64,000 bases of DNA from Psychromonas arctica DSM 14288 (GCF_000482725.1 NZ_AXWP01000008.1:153602-217601); one strand, 5' to 3'; shown: positions 39,258-49,121, numbered from the stretch's first letter. The notes: generated by a model from the sequence alone, not told the origin. Made by a program: numbers and translations.

Positions 39258-39950
39258 ATGAAAAACAACAATGACGAAGCCATGAAAAACTATTTTGATT
39301 CTATGCTTCATAATGAAAAAACGACGCCAGCCCCAGAAAAATCAGATAAATCAGAAAAAAAGGCCTCGACTGAATTTGCAGAGTTACCAGGATTACCTGA
39401 AGAATTAGTGTTTTCACATGCAAGTACTAAAGAGCAACTGGATTTACAAGTATCAGAAGAAGCTGTGATACAAAAACAACCCGCAGCTGCGGATGAATGG
39501 AAAAATATTGACGTAGATAATGAGTTTCAAGCATTATTTTTTGAGCTTAATCATGTTACGTTTGCAGTGCCTTTAACTGATTTAGGTGGTATCTATCACC
39601 TTGATAAAGAACTTAATTTTTTGATGGGTAAACCTGCTTGGTTTTCTGGTGTCACAAAACATAATAATAAACTCTATAATATCGTCGATACATCATTATG
39701 GTTGCAGCTTGGTTGCAGCGCTAAGGATCTTAAGTATAGTCATTATATTCTATTGGGTAGTACCGCTTGGGGATTATCCTGTGAGAAGTTATTAGGCACT
39801 GAAAATATTAACAAAGATCAAGTGAGGTGGCGCGATAAAAAAGGATCTCGTCCTTGGTTAGCGGGTATGGTGAAGAATAAAATGTGCGCTTTGATCCATG
39901 TACAAGAATTAATTAAGCTATTGAATCAAGGAATGGACATTCGAGGCTAG
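39258..39950 (+). CDS. parP: CheW-domain polar-array protein ParP
   Basis: 230 residues. A disordered charged N terminus starting with a short motif (MKNYFDSMLHNE), then a CheW-like domain (about 90-225: ALFFELNHVTFAVPLTDLGGI, PAWFSGVTKHNNKLYNIVD). ParP links ParC to CheA and receptors and keeps CheA in polar arrays. It starts immediately after the parC stop. The CheW-like domain could be mistaken for a second coupling protein. Confidence 0.9.
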   Translation: MKNNNDEAMKNYFDSMLHNEKTTPAPEKSDKSEKKASTEFAELPGLPEELVFSHASTKEQLDLQVSEEAVIQKQPAAADEWKNIDVDNEFQALFFELNHVTFAVPLTDLGGIYHLDKELNFLMGKPAWFSGVTKHNNKLYNIVDTSLWLQLGCSAKDLKYSHYILLGSTAWGLSCEKLLGTENINKDQVRWRDKKGSRPWLAGMVKNKMCALIHVQELIKLLNQGMDIRG

Positions 39951-40019
39951 GTTAGCATGGAAATTTAAATATTTGCTACTAAACTAAATTAAAATTAATA
40001 ACATTTAAGCAGAGGCAAA

Positions 40020-40508
40020 ATGAATATAGAATCTAAAATGTCTGATAAATCATCAGAAGATGAAATTTTTCAACGTGTAACGTTTCTTTTAGACAACGAA
40101 ACATATGGTATCAATGTAATGCAGGTGCAAGAAATTTTGCGTTACAGCGAAATTGCAGCAGTGCCGGGGGCCCCCGATTATGTAGTAGGGATTATCAACT
40201 TGCGCGGTAATGTGGTTACTGTTATTGATACTCGCTCTCGCTTTGGGTTAATGCCTGCAGAGATCACTGATAATAGCCGTATTGTTATTATTGAAGCAGA
40301 AAAGCAAGTGATTGGTATTTTAGTAGACAGTGTTGCTGAAGTCGTTTATTTGAAAAAATCAGAGATGGAACCAGCTCCTCATGTTGGTACTGAAGAAAGC
40401 TCTCAATTTATTCAAGGAGTTTGTAACCGCGACAATGGTTTGTTAATTTTAGTTGATTTAAACAAATTACTCAGTGATGATGAGTGGGACGAGTTAAACC
40501 TACTTTAA
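40020..40508 (+). CDS. cheW: chemotaxis coupling protein CheW
   Basis: 162 residues. The CheW fold with YGINVMQVQEILRYSEIAAVPGAPDYVVGIINLRG and VVTVIDTRSRFGL matches the canonical coupling protein, unlike the divergent ParP domain. It connects receptors to CheA. GAGG precedes the ATG at 40020. Confidence 0.97.
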   Translation: MNIESKMSDKSSEDEIFQRVTFLLDNETYGINVMQVQEILRYSEIAAVPGAPDYVVGIINLRGNVVTVIDTRSRFGLMPAEITDNSRIVIIEAEKQVIGILVDSVAEVVYLKKSEMEPAPHVGTEESSQFIQGVCNRDNGLLILVDLNKLLSDDEWDELNLL

Positions 40509-40528
40509 TGACCTGTATCGAGTAACAC

Positions 40529-40921
40529 ATGTTTTTACAATATATTCCTTGGCTAGCACTTTTGTTAGCCATTATTTTTTTTATTACTATGCTTTTTTTA
40601 TTTAAAAAAATGAGTAAAAAAACGCACTCTTTAGAAGTATTAGTGAAGTCTTTACTTGCACAGCAAGAAGCCCATAAAAAACAATTTATAGAGATTCATT
40701 CTGGTGCGGTAGGAATGGGGAAGAAGCTGCAGCAGTTAGATGTAGTAGTGAGAAAAACCCAAGAAAACCAAGTTAACTTAGTAGCTTCTGCACCTGAAAA
40801 TAGACTTTATACACGAGCCATGAAAATGGTTGAGCTTGGAGCAAGTGTTGAAGAGTTAATGACAGATTGTGAATTGCCTCGAGCTGAAGCTGAGTTGTTA
40901 GTTAATCTACACCGCAAATAA
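40529..40921 (+). CDS. DUF2802 membrane-anchored protein
   Basis: 130 residues: an N-terminal membrane helix (about 5-25), a coiled-coil middle, and a conserved C-terminal helix pair (YTRAMKMVELGASVEELMTDCELPRAEAELLVNLH) that looks like a DNA-binding-like helix-turn-helix but is known only as DUF2802. It regularly follows cheW in Vibrio, Shewanella and Pseudomonas. Its role is unknown, though a link to polar chemotaxis is plausible from position. Confidence 0.85.
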   Translation: MFLQYIPWLALLLAIIFFITMLFLFKKMSKKTHSLEVLVKSLLAQQEAHKKQFIEIHSGAVGMGKKLQQLDVVVRKTQENQVNLVASAPENRLYTRAMKMVELGASVEELMTDCELPRAEAELLVNLHRK

Positions 40922-40970
40922 CTTGGGCCAATTAAGTTGAGCAACATAATTTTAACGACATAAGCATTGT

Positions 40971-41020
40971 TAGTCATAAGGAAAACATTGCTAGTCATAA
41001 AAAATTGCTAGTCATAATAA
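40971..41020. repeat. short tandem array with TAGTCATAA core
   Basis: TAGTCATAA occurs at 40971, 40992 and 41009 (steps 21 and 17), with TTG just before each core; looser CATAA copies extend left to 40925. It lies directly after the DUF2802 gene. Confidence 0.65.
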
Positions 41021-41200
41021 AAGCACAGGAGCACTACCTTAATGAAACTCAAAATGCGAGTGCCGCCTGTTCTGACTTGAAGTTAAAAGCCTTGATGATT
41101 ATTTATTGACGCTGAGAGTGGGTTTGAGTCGCAACATAAGGTCATTACTTTTTGTTTTTCAATCAATATTGACACATTTCAATACTGTCACCCATCAATT

Positions 41201-41245
41201 CATTAATCTACATATCATTAACTTATATATCATTAACCTATATAG
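41201..41245. repeat. three 15-bp tandem units
   Basis: Units at 41201-41215, 41216-41230 and 41231-41245; the middle one is cattaacttatatat. Each pair differs at about three to five positions and there are no gaps. Confidence 0.85.
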
Positions 41246-41634
41246 GGACTAAAAAAGAGGTGAATACCCTCCATTCTTAAAATAATAGATTATTCATCTT
41301 AACTTCCCCATTTTTTCTTATTTTACCTGATCTCCGATAGTTACTCGCCTGCTTTTTCTATGTTAGGATCCGCTAACATTTTAATATGACATTAAATGGC
41401 ATATTATGACGATTGTACTTTTTAAAGTATCACTTTTTGGTCATACTCTTGAGCGCATTATTGTTAAAGTAAAAATAATGAAATTCATTATGTTATCGCG
41501 ATGAATGTTATAGCAAATATGTAAGACAGCTATGTAAGCAAGGTTAGTTTGATAAGGCGATACAGAAAAACAAGAAATGCAGCTAAATAAGGCAGATCAC
41601 TTAATTATTAAGATTGCTATAAGGGTAAGTTAGA

Positions 41635-42273
41635 ATGTTTCAGTGTAAAAACTTAACTTGTGTGCGTGAAGAGCGAGTTTTGTTCAATAATCTAAATTTT
41701 ACCCTAGCTCCCGGCGAAATATTACAGGTCGAGGGACCTAATGGCGTGGGAAAAACCAGCTTATTCCGTTTACTGGTGGGGTTATCGACTCCCTATTCAG
41801 GAGAAGTGCACTGGCAACAGCAAAATATAATGTTAGATCGTGATTCTTATTATCAAAATATGCTTTATCTCGGTCATAAGTCGGGCGTGAAACCTGAATT
41901 AACCGCACTTGAAAATCTACATTATTTCCATCACTTATTTAATCCCAAGGTTAAATTCGATGCATGGGAAATTTTGACCTTAGTAGGTTTAGCGGGATAT
42001 GAGAATGTACCAACGGCACAACTATCAGCCGGTCAGCAGCGTCGTGTGGCATTAGCCAGAATGTGGTTTAGTGATTGCCCGTTATGGATTTTAGATGAAC
42101 CGTTTACGGCAATCGATAAAAATGGCGTACAAGTGATTGAAAAATTATTAATTAAACATGCTGAAAAGGGTGGCATGGTGATATTAACGACTCACCAAGA
42201 TTTATTGTTACCACCACAATTATATAAGAAATTAACCTTACAAAAGCCAGCGGCAGGAGAGCAATATGTTTAA
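41635..42273 (+). CDS. ccmA: cytochrome c maturation ABC ATPase CcmA
   Basis: 212 residues. Walker A EGPNGVGKTS, ABC signature LSAGQQRRVALARM and Walker B LWILDEP are complete. With CcmB, C and D it releases haem-loaded CcmE. AAGGG precedes the ATG. It overlaps ccmB by eight bases and opens the operon. Confidence 0.96.
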   Translation: MFQCKNLTCVREERVLFNNLNFTLAPGEILQVEGPNGVGKTSLFRLLVGLSTPYSGEVHWQQQNIMLDRDSYYQNMLYLGHKSGVKPELTALENLHYFHHLFNPKVKFDAWEILTLVGLAGYENVPTAQLSAGQQRRVALARMWFSDCPLWILDEPFTAIDKNGVQVIEKLLIKHAEKGGMVILTTHQDLLLPPQLYKKLTLQKPAAGEQYV

Positions 42274-42934
42274 TGCTTTTTTGCAGATTGTACGTAAAGA
42301 ATTATTAGGGGCTTTCCGCCAACAAAGTGATATTTTAAATCCGATTTGGTTTTTTGTTATTGTGGTTACGTTATTTCCACTAGGGATTGGCACCGACCCG
42401 GCTTTATTAGCTCGTATTGCACCTGGGATTATCTGGGTTGCAGCCTTGCTAGCTGCGTTACTATCCTTTGAGCGTTTATTTAAAGATGATTTCATTGACG
42501 GTTCTCTAGAGCAAATGATGTTAGCACCACAACCTTTAACCTGGTTAGTCAGTGCCAAAGTGTTTGCACACTGGCTACTAACCGGGTTGCCGATCTTATT
42601 AGTTTCTCCTTTATTGGCAGTGTTTTTATCACTACAGGAAAATACTTTCTGGGCGTTGTTTTTAACCTTGCTGATCGGCACGCCAATTTTGAGTTTACTG
42701 GGTTCAATTGGCGTTGCGTTAACTATTGGCTTACGCAAAGGCGGTGTGTTGTTAAGTTTGATTATGCTGCCTTTGAGTATTCCTATTTTAATTTTTTCAA
42801 CGATGGCGATTGATGCTGCAACATTTGGGCAATCGTATATTGGTTTATTAGCGTTATTAGGTGCCATGTTAGTTGCAGCAATGACATTAGCTCCTTTTGC
42901 TATTGCTGCTTCATTAAGGGTTAGCGTTAGTTAA
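42266..42934 (+). CDS. ccmB: haem exporter/CcmE-release permease CcmB
   Basis: 222 residues with six membrane helices, standard CcmB length. FRQQSDILNPIWFFVIVVTLFPLGIG is the conserved N-terminal loop. It is the membrane partner of CcmA. A 120-base gap separates it from ccmC. Confidence 0.95.
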   Translation: MFNAFLQIVRKELLGAFRQQSDILNPIWFFVIVVTLFPLGIGTDPALLARIAPGIIWVAALLAALLSFERLFKDDFIDGSLEQMMLAPQPLTWLVSAKVFAHWLLTGLPILLVSPLLAVFLSLQENTFWALFLTLLIGTPILSLLGSIGVALTIGLRKGGVLLSLIMLPLSIPILIFSTMAIDAATFGQSYIGLLALLGAMLVAAMTLAPFAIAASLRVSVS

Positions 42935-43055
42935 TCTATTTGCTAAGTGTCAGCGTATAGACTGTTGTGTTTGTTAATGATCAATACTGATAACTCAATA
43001 TCAGGTATTATTTAAACTTTTTTATTAATGTAAAGATCAATATAGAGATTCGATT

Positions 43056-43817
43056 ATGTGGAAATGGTTACACCCCTATGCAAAAGCGGAAAAAAGTTAT
43101 ACATTATCAGGTAAGTTAATGCCGTGGTTTTTGGCCGTTGCATTGCCTACTTTTATAGTGGGTATGATCTGGGGCTTGGCATTTGCGCCAGCAGATTATC
43201 AACAGGGGGATAGCTTTAGAATTATCTACATACATGTACCCGCAGCGATGATGGCGATGGGCGCATACTCGACGATGGCGATTGCCGCTTTTATTGGCTT
43301 AGTATGGCAAATTCGTTTAGCCGAAATGACTGTTGCAGCGACCGCTCCGATTGGCGCTGTTTATACTTTTATCGCTTTATTTACTGGTGCTGCATGGGGT
43401 AAACCGATGTGGGGTGCTTGGTGGGTTTGGGATGCACGATTAACTTCAGAGTTGATTTTATTATTTGTATATCTAGGCATTATTGCTTTATACAACGCTT
43501 TTTCAGACAAAGTATTAGCTGGGCGTGCAGCCTCTATTTTAACCTTAGTTGGCGTGATTAATTTACCTATTATTCATTTCTCGGTGGTCTGGTGGAATAC
43601 CTTGCATCAAGGGGCAACTATCACTAAGTTTGATCAGCCTTCGATGGCAACCGACATGTTAATTCCACTATTGATCATGATTGTCAGCTTTGCCGCTTTT
43701 TTAGGGTTTATGGTGTTATACCGTTTTCGTAACGAAATCTTGCAAAGAGAAAGTCATCGCCCATGGGTGATCGCATTAGTACAACAATCCAGTTCTTCAG
43801 TTAATAAACGAGGTTAA
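43056..43817 (+). CDS. ccmC: haem-handling protein CcmC
   Basis: 253 residues, six membrane helices and the tryptophan-rich WWD motif (GAWWVWDARLTSELILLF) that holds haem, flanked by conserved histidines (IIYIHVPAA and NTLHQG). CcmC attaches haem to CcmE in the periplasm. It is followed one base later by ccmD. Confidence 0.96.
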   Translation: MWKWLHPYAKAEKSYTLSGKLMPWFLAVALPTFIVGMIWGLAFAPADYQQGDSFRIIYIHVPAAMMAMGAYSTMAIAAFIGLVWQIRLAEMTVAATAPIGAVYTFIALFTGAAWGKPMWGAWWVWDARLTSELILLFVYLGIIALYNAFSDKVLAGRAASILTLVGVINLPIIHFSVVWWNTLHQGATITKFDQPSMATDMLIPLLIMIVSFAAFLGFMVLYRFRNEILQRESHRPWVIALVQQSSSSVNKRG

Positions 43818-43818
43818 T

Positions 43819-44025
43819 ATGGCATTTGCATCCTGGTCCGACTTTATCGCCATGGGCGGTTATAGTTTTTATGTTTGGTTAGCTTATGGCGTGTCACTAT
43901 TCAGTGTTTTGTTGTTAGTTATCAGCACAGTGGCCAAGCGTAAAAAAATATTCAAGCATGTTGAACAACGCCTACTGCGTGAACAACGTATTAAAGCAGC
44001 TGAAAATAGAGAAGGCACCCTATGA
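43819..44025 (+). CDS. ccmD: CcmD small membrane protein
   Basis: 68 residues with one membrane helix and a basic C-terminal tail, typical for Ccm[23 protein letters not shown] is the recognisable part. It stabilises the CcmC-CcmE complex and is needed for release of holo-CcmE. Its stop overlaps the ccmE start by four bases. Confidence 0.93.
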   Translation: MAFASWSDFIAMGGYSFYVWLAYGVSLFSVLLLVISTVAKRKKIFKHVEQRLLREQRIKAAENREGTL

Positions 44026-44492
44026 ATCCAAGACGTAAAAAGCGCTTATTAATCACCTCTTCATTAATTGTCGGGTTGTCTGTCGCAATTGGTTTGACGT
44101 TATTTGCACTACAGCAAAATATTGATCTGTTTTATACACCCGATGAAATCATTAATGGTAAAAACGAAACAGGTATAAAACCAGAAGTCGGCCAGCGCTT
44201 ACGCGTTGGTGGTATGGTTTTAAATGGTTCTGTACAACGTGATCCAGAAAGCTTGAAAGTGAGTTTTGATCTGATTGATAATAAAGCAGGTCAAGTCACT
44301 GTTTATTTTGATGGTATTTTACCGGATCTTTTCCGTGAAGGTCAGGGGATCGTGGCACAGGGAGTGTTAAAATCACGTAATGCTATTGATGCTTTTGAAG
44401 TCTTAGCTAAGCACGATGAGGAATACATGCCACCAGAAGTTGCTGATGCGCTGAAGGGTATGGATCATTTAAAAACACAACAATCAAACTAA
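44022..44492 (+). CDS. ccmE: periplasmic haem chaperone CcmE
   Basis: 156 residues: a membrane anchor near the N terminus, then a beta-barrel with the haem-binding histidine (His131) in [12 protein letters not shown], followed by Tyr135. It carries haem covalently from CcmC to CcmF. It sits 12 bases before ccmF. Confidence 0.96.
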   Translation: MNPRRKKRLLITSSLIVGLSVAIGLTLFALQQNIDLFYTPDEIINGKNETGIKPEVGQRLRVGGMVLNGSVQRDPESLKVSFDLIDNKAGQVTVYFDGILPDLFREGQGIVAQGVLKSRNAIDAFEVLAKHDEEYMPPEVADALKGMDHLKTQQSN

Positions 44493-44504
44493 AGGGTTAG
44501 ATTA

Positions 44505-46493
44505 ATGCTTCCTGAAATTGGCCAATTTTCCTTAATCTTGGCATGTATACTGTCATTGCTACAAACTGTGTATCCACTTTACGGTGTTCATACGGGGCAC
44601 CAAGGTGCTATTCGTAGTGCTAAAATATTTACTATTTTACAATTTGTGGCCGTCGCTACTTCCTTTGTTATTTTAAGTTACTCTTTTTTAATCAATGATT
44701 TTACCATTGGTTATATTGCGACTAACTCTAATTCCGCATTACCTTGGTATTACCGTTTATCTGCTGTGTGGGGCGCACATGAAGGCTCTTTATTACTGTG
44801 GGTCTTTTTACTATCGACTTGGAGCATTGCGGTTGCTTTAATGAGTAAACGTTTGCCGATTGAGTCGGTGGCGCGAGTGTTAGCGGTATTAGGTTTATTA
44901 GCCTTTGGTTTTTATTTGTTTGTTATTTTAACCTCGAATCCTTTTGATCGAACCTTGCCTTATTTCCCTATCGATGGTCGTGATTTAAATCCCTTATTAC
45001 AGGATTTTGGCTTAGTCATACATCCACCTATGCTTTATATGGGTTATGTGGGTTTTTCTGTTGCCTTTGCTTTTGCTATTGCTGCTTTGTTAGAAGGGCG
45101 CTTAGATAGTGCTTGGGCTAAATGGTCTCGTCCTTGGACGATGGCTGCGTGGATGTTTTTAACCGTTGGTATCGCATTAGGCAGCTGGTGGGCTTATTAC
45201 GAACTAGGTTGGGGCGGCTGGTGGTTTTGGGATCCAGTAGAAAACGCATCATTTATGCCATGGTTAGCCGGTACAGCCTTGATCCATTCTCTCGCGGTTA
45301 GTGAAAAACGTGGAGTGTTCAAATCATGGACTGTATTATTAGCCCTAAGTGCATTCTCTTTAAGTTTATTAGGCACATTTTTAGTACGTTCTGGTGTGTT
45401 GGTCTCAGTGCATGCTTTTGCTAGTGATCCTACACGTGGTCTATTTATTTTAGGCTTCTTAGTGTTAGTGATTGGCGGCTCGTTATTATTGTATGCAATT
45501 CAAGCATCAAAAGTGAAAAGCCGTGGCCGTTACCAGTTAGTGTCGCGTGAAAGTGTATTGTTGATTAATAACATACTATTAATCGCTGCTTTAATTGTAG
45601 TGTTATTAGGTACCTTGTTACCTTTAGTACATAAAGAAATTGGGCTTGGTAGTATCTCTATCGGCGAACCTTTCTTTAATCGCATGTTCACCATTCTTAT
45701 TGTACCTTTTGCTTTATTTGTGGGTGTCGGTTCATTATTCCGTTGGAAACGTCAGCAACTTAATGATCTGAAAAAACCGTTAACGATGATCCTTATTCTA
45801 AGTACATTATCGACCGTTATATTCTTATTTACCTTTGCACCTTCGTTAACTTGGTTAGCGGTAATGGGTACGTTTTTAGGGTTCTGGATCATCGTTGGTG
45901 TGATCTATGAAATTTATTTGCGTTCAACACATCGTCATCGCTTTAGTAAAGGAGTCATGAAGTTAGGCAATAGTCATTGGGCGATGAGTTTTGGGCATTT
46001 TGGTTTAGCGGTGATGATTATCGGTATTACCATGACACAAAATTATTCAATCGAAAAAGATGTCAAATTAGCCGTGGGTCAACATATTGCCTTTGAGCAT
46101 TATGATTTTCATTTTGATCAAGTTAAACCACATAATGGGCAAAACTATACTGCCACTATGGGGGTGTTTACGGTGAAAAAAGATCAACAAGAGATTGCCG
46201 TGATGGAAGCGGAAAAACGCATTTATACGGTGCAGCGTATGCCAATGACGGAAGCCGCAATTAATGCAGGTTTCACGCGTGATTTATATATCGCCATGGG
46301 TGAACAGTTACCCGATGGCGCATGGGCTGTACGTATCTATTATAAACCTTTTATCCGTTGGATCTGGTTAGGCCCATTGTTGATGGCATTCGGTGGTTTG
46401 TTAATGCTCTGTGACCGTCGTTACCGTAGTAAAAAAGACAACATTGAAAATAGTGAAAATAAACCAGCACCTGTAGGAGGCACCGATGCTTAA
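44505..46493 (+). CDS. ccmF: cytochrome c haem lyase subunit CcmF
   Basis: 662 residues with about fifteen membrane helices. WGGWWFWDPVENASFMPWL is the WWD haem domain, and conserved histidines occur in VWGAHEGSLLLW and LVIHPPMLYMGY. CcmF with CcmH/I attaches haem to apocytochrome c. It overlaps ccmG by eight bases. Confidence 0.97.
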   Translation: MLPEIGQFSLILACILSLLQTVYPLYGVHTGHQGAIRSAKIFTILQFVAVATSFVILSYSFLINDFTIGYIATNSNSALPWYYRLSAVWGAHEGSLLLWVFLLSTWSIAVALMSKRLPIESVARVLAVLGLLAFGFYLFVILTSNPFDRTLPYFPIDGRDLNPLLQDFGLVIHPPMLYMGYVGFSVAFAFAIAALLEGRLDSAWAKWSRPWTMAAWMFLTVGIALGSWWAYYELGWGGWWFWDPVENASFMPWLAGTALIHSLAVSEKRGVFKSWTVLLALSAFSLSLLGTFLVRSGVLVSVHAFASDPTRGLFILGFLVLVIGGSLLLYAIQASKVKSRGRYQLVSRESVLLINNILLIAALIVVLLGTLLPLVHKEIGLGSISIGEPFFNRMFTILIVPFALFVGVGSLFRWKRQQLNDLKKPLTMILILSTLSTVIFLFTFAPSLTWLAVMGTFLGFWIIVGVIYEIYLRSTHRHRFSKGVMKLGNSHWAMSFGHFGLAVMIIGITMTQNYSIEKDVKLAVGQHIAFEHYDFHFDQVKPHNGQNYTATMGVFTVKKDQQEIAVMEAEKRIYTVQRMPMTEAAINAGFTRDLYIAMGEQLPDGAWAVRIYYKPFIRWIWLGPLLMAFGGLLMLCDRRYRSKKDNIENSENKPAPVGGTDA

Positions 46494-47028
46494 TAAACGT
46501 CGTGTATTAACCTTATTAGTGCCCTTTATTATATTTATCATTGGCGCTATTTTTTTAGCAACACCGTTATTAAAAGGTAGTGACCCCAGTAAATTGGACT
46601 CTGCTTTAATCGGGCAAGCTGTACCTGAGTTTACGTTGCAAGATATCTATGATGCAGATAAGCAATATGATGCGAGTATCTTCAAAGGTCAGAAAATGTT
46701 GCTTAATGTCTGGGCTACATGGTGCCCTACTTGTTATGCGGAGCACACCTATCTTAATAAATTAGCCAAACAAGGATTGTATATTGTCGGGATGAATTAT
46801 AAAGATGACCGTAAAAAAGCGATTCGTTGGTTAAAAGACTTAAATGACCCTTACAAAATAAGCCTGTTTGATAAAAGTGGCATGTTAGGCATGGACTTGG
46901 GCGTTTATGGCGCACCTGAAACCTTTTTTATCGATAGCAATGGCATCATTCAATATCGTCATGTGGGCGATTTAAACAATAAAGTTTGGAATGATAAACT
47001 GCTGGCTATTTATGAGGATATGCAATGA
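46486..47028 (+). CDS. ccmG: thiol:disulfide oxidoreductase CcmG (DsbE)
   Basis: 180 residues with an N-terminal membrane anchor and a periplasmic thioredoxin fold. The active site is WATWCPTCYAEH (Cys80, Cys83). GVYGAPETFFID contains the cis-proline loop. It keeps the CXXCH cysteines of apocytochromes reduced. Confidence 0.96.
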   Translation: MLNKRRVLTLLVPFIIFIIGAIFLATPLLKGSDPSKLDSALIGQAVPEFTLQDIYDADKQYDASIFKGQKMLLNVWATWCPTCYAEHTYLNKLAKQGLYIVGMNYKDDRKKAIRWLKDLNDPYKISLFDKSGMLGMDLGVYGAPETFFIDSNGIIQYRHVGDLNNKVWNDKLLAIYEDMQ

Positions 47029-47519
47029 TTCAATTAAATAAAGTAAACAAATTACTGCCTTTGTTGCTCGCTGCCTGCATGATCTTATTCTCTCATGCCA
47101 GTCAAGCGGCTATTGATACCTTTGAGTTTGAAAATGCGCAGCAAGAAAAAACCTTTCATGAATTAACTAAATTGTTACGTTGTCCTAAGTGTCAAAATCA
47201 AAACATTGCCGATTCCAATGCTGAGTTAGCAAAAGATTTACGCAATAAAACCTATGAGTTAGTGAAACAAGGGCAAAGCAAAGATCAAGTTGTGGACTAT
47301 ATGGTAGCGCGATTTGGTAATTTTGTGCGTTATGATCCGCCAGTTACGCCAGCGACAATATTTCTTTGGTTAGGCCCTCTGTTGTTTATTATATTTGGCT
47401 TATTAGTATTAATTAGACAAATTAAAAAACAACCAGCAAAAGCAAATAACTTAGATGACCAAGAACAGCAAAAGTTACAGCAGCTATTAAAACAGCATGC
47501 TAAGGATACAAAATCATGA
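47025..47519 (+). CDS. ccmH: cytochrome c maturation protein CcmH
   Basis: 164 residues. Signal peptide of about 29 residues, redox motif LRCPKCQNQNIADSNAELA (Cys53, Cys56) and a C-terminal membrane helix. In Escherichia coli this and the next protein are one polypeptide; here they are split into CcmH and CcmI, as in many bacteria. Overlaps both neighbours by four bases. Confidence 0.95.
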   Translation: MIQLNKVNKLLPLLLAACMILFSHASQAAIDTFEFENAQQEKTFHELTKLLRCPKCQNQNIADSNAELAKDLRNKTYELVKQGQSKDQVVDYMVARFGNFVRYDPPVTPATIFLWLGPLLFIIFGLLVLIRQIKKQPAKANNLDDQEQQKLQQLLKQHAKDTKS

Positions 47520-48823
47520 TTTTACAGTTTGTTATTGCCGCATTGTTATTATTGCTGGTATTTAGTGTGGTGATGGTAACCCATTTTATACGTGATAAAG
47601 CACAGCAGGGGCGAAATGAGGATCGCCGTAATCAGCTTAACCATGAGCTTTACGATATTCGATTGAAAGAAGTTGAAGACGACCTTAGCCAAGGTGTGGT
47701 GGTTGATAAAGAGGCAATGGTTGCTGAACTGCAATACAACCTGCTTGATGATATTGATGAAGGTAAGCAAAGTAAGCAAAATAACGCACAACATATCTGG
47801 GTACCTGGGGTTGTATTTCTGGTTTTAGCCACGGTTGCTTTGTATTGGTCAGTAGGTGCATTTCAAGAAGTGAATAACTGGCAACAAACGTTACAGCGCT
47901 ATCCTGAAATACATAAAAAATTATTCGAAGAAAATGATGCACGACCTAATGAGCAAGAATTACAAGACTTAATGTTAGGGCTGCGCACACATTTAGCTAA
48001 TCAACCTAATGATGCTGAAGGTTGGGTGCTATACAGCCGTTTAGGCCGTGTTTTTAAGGATAAAGAATTAGCGTTGGATGCCATTAAAAAGGCTGTAGAC
48101 GTTGCACCAGAAAAGCCAGAGATAGAATTAGAATACATTGAATTAAAAATGAAAATTGGTGATGAGTATTCGCAAGCAACGGCACCTTTAATGCTTAAAA
48201 ACTTCTTACAAAGATACCCTGATAATTATGATGCATGGTCAATGTACGGCTTTATGGCACTGCAACAGGAAAACTTTGCAGGAGCTGTTGAGCGTTGGCA
48301 AAAAATGTTGGGGTTAGTTGACCCTAAAAGTGAAAAAGCGATCATGCTGAGTAACAGTATTGATTATGCTAAAAAGCAATTAGCGCAGCAGCAATTATCA
48401 CAGCAAGCAGAGGGTGTTGAGAGTGAGCTGCAACTGAGCGCAAATCAAGCGACGGCAGAGGCACAAGCTTCGCCTGCTGTAGTAGGTGCTGCTTACCAAG
48501 TTAATATTACTGTTGCACAACAAGTTAGCTATACTAAAAACAGTACTTTATTTGTTTATGCACAAGCTGTGAATGGTCCTGCTATGCCGATTGCGGCTGT
48601 TAAATTACCGATTAACGAATTTCCTGTGAAAGTTGTTTTATCCGATGCTAATGCCATGATGCAAGGTATTAAATTAAGTGACCATAAACAGTTTATTATA
48701 AAAGCCCGTATTTCAGCTGATGGCACCGTGAATAAAACCAACGGACAATGGTCTGGTGTAAGTCAGGTCATAAAAGCAGGTCAGAAGGCGACGGTTAATA
48801 TCGAGATCAATCAACAATCTTGA
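47516..48823 (+). CDS. ccmI: apocytochrome c chaperone CcmI
   Basis: 435 residues: two membrane helices (about 1-22 and 97-115) with a charged loop between them, then a periplasmic TPR domain (about 150-290, EGWVLYSRLGRVFKDKELAL, YDAWSMYGFMALQQENFAGA) and a C-terminal beta-rich domain. It captures apocytochrome c. Last gene of the ccm operon, which totals nine genes. Confidence 0.94.
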   Translation: MILQFVIAALLLLLVFSVVMVTHFIRDKAQQGRNEDRRNQLNHELYDIRLKEVEDDLSQGVVVDKEAMVAELQYNLLDDIDEGKQSKQNNAQHIWVPGVVFLVLATVALYWSVGAFQEVNNWQQTLQRYPEIHKKLFEENDARPNEQELQDLMLGLRTHLANQPNDAEGWVLYSRLGRVFKDKELALDAIKKAVDVAPEKPEIELEYIELKMKIGDEYSQATAPLMLKNFLQRYPDNYDAWSMYGFMALQQENFAGAVERWQKMLGLVDPKSEKAIMLSNSIDYAKKQLAQQQLSQQAEGVESELQLSANQATAEAQASPAVVGAAYQVNITVAQQVSYTKNSTLFVYAQAVNGPAMPIAAVKLPINEFPVKVVLSDANAMMQGIKLSDHKQFIIKARISADGTVNKTNGQWSGVSQVIKAGQKATVNIEINQQS

Positions 48824-48841
48824 TTGCTTACATTAACCCAA

Positions 48842-48886
48842 CTTTAATATCTGACATTTTAATAACTGGCACTTTAATAATTGTGT
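48842..48886. repeat. three 15-bp tandem units after ccmI
   Basis: Units at 48842-48856, 48857-48871 and 48872-48886; the middle one is ttttaataactggca. They share the core TTTAATA and are contiguous. They begin 19 bases after the ccmI stop. Confidence 0.75.
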
Positions 48887-48950
48887 AAAATAAACTCCAT
48901 TACATTAAGTATATGATCAGCTACTTAGCGGAATGGGCACAATTAACATC

Positions 48951-48986
48951 AACAGATAACAGTATCGATGCATACTGTTATCTGTT
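48951..48986. repeat. perfect 15-bp hairpin between ccmI and mlaA
   Basis: AACAGATAACAGTAT and its exact complement flank the loop CGATGC. No T run follows, so it is not a textbook intrinsic terminator, though it may still end or protect the ccm message. Calculated by eye; the stem is the longest perfect one I found in the window. Confidence 0.85.
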
Positions 48987-49121
48987 CACTACTCAAACGA
49001 TTTAACTTTTAGCCTCAATAAAGTGGGCACTTAAGTTATATCAATTATATTAAATAAGTGTGATTGGTATTTTTTCTTACAATAATTTATCTCTTACTTA
49101 ATTTGTCGCAAGGTACAGCAT

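Larger units (their letters stand above)
40922..41634. other. 713-bp intergenic region before ccmA
   Basis: No convincing open frame on either strand. It carries two small tandem arrays (40971-41020 and 41201-41245), an AT-rich imperfect palindrome (AATATG...CATATT near 41383-41405), and must contain the ccm promoter. I see no clear FNR box or terminator for the flagellar run. Confidence 0.6.
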
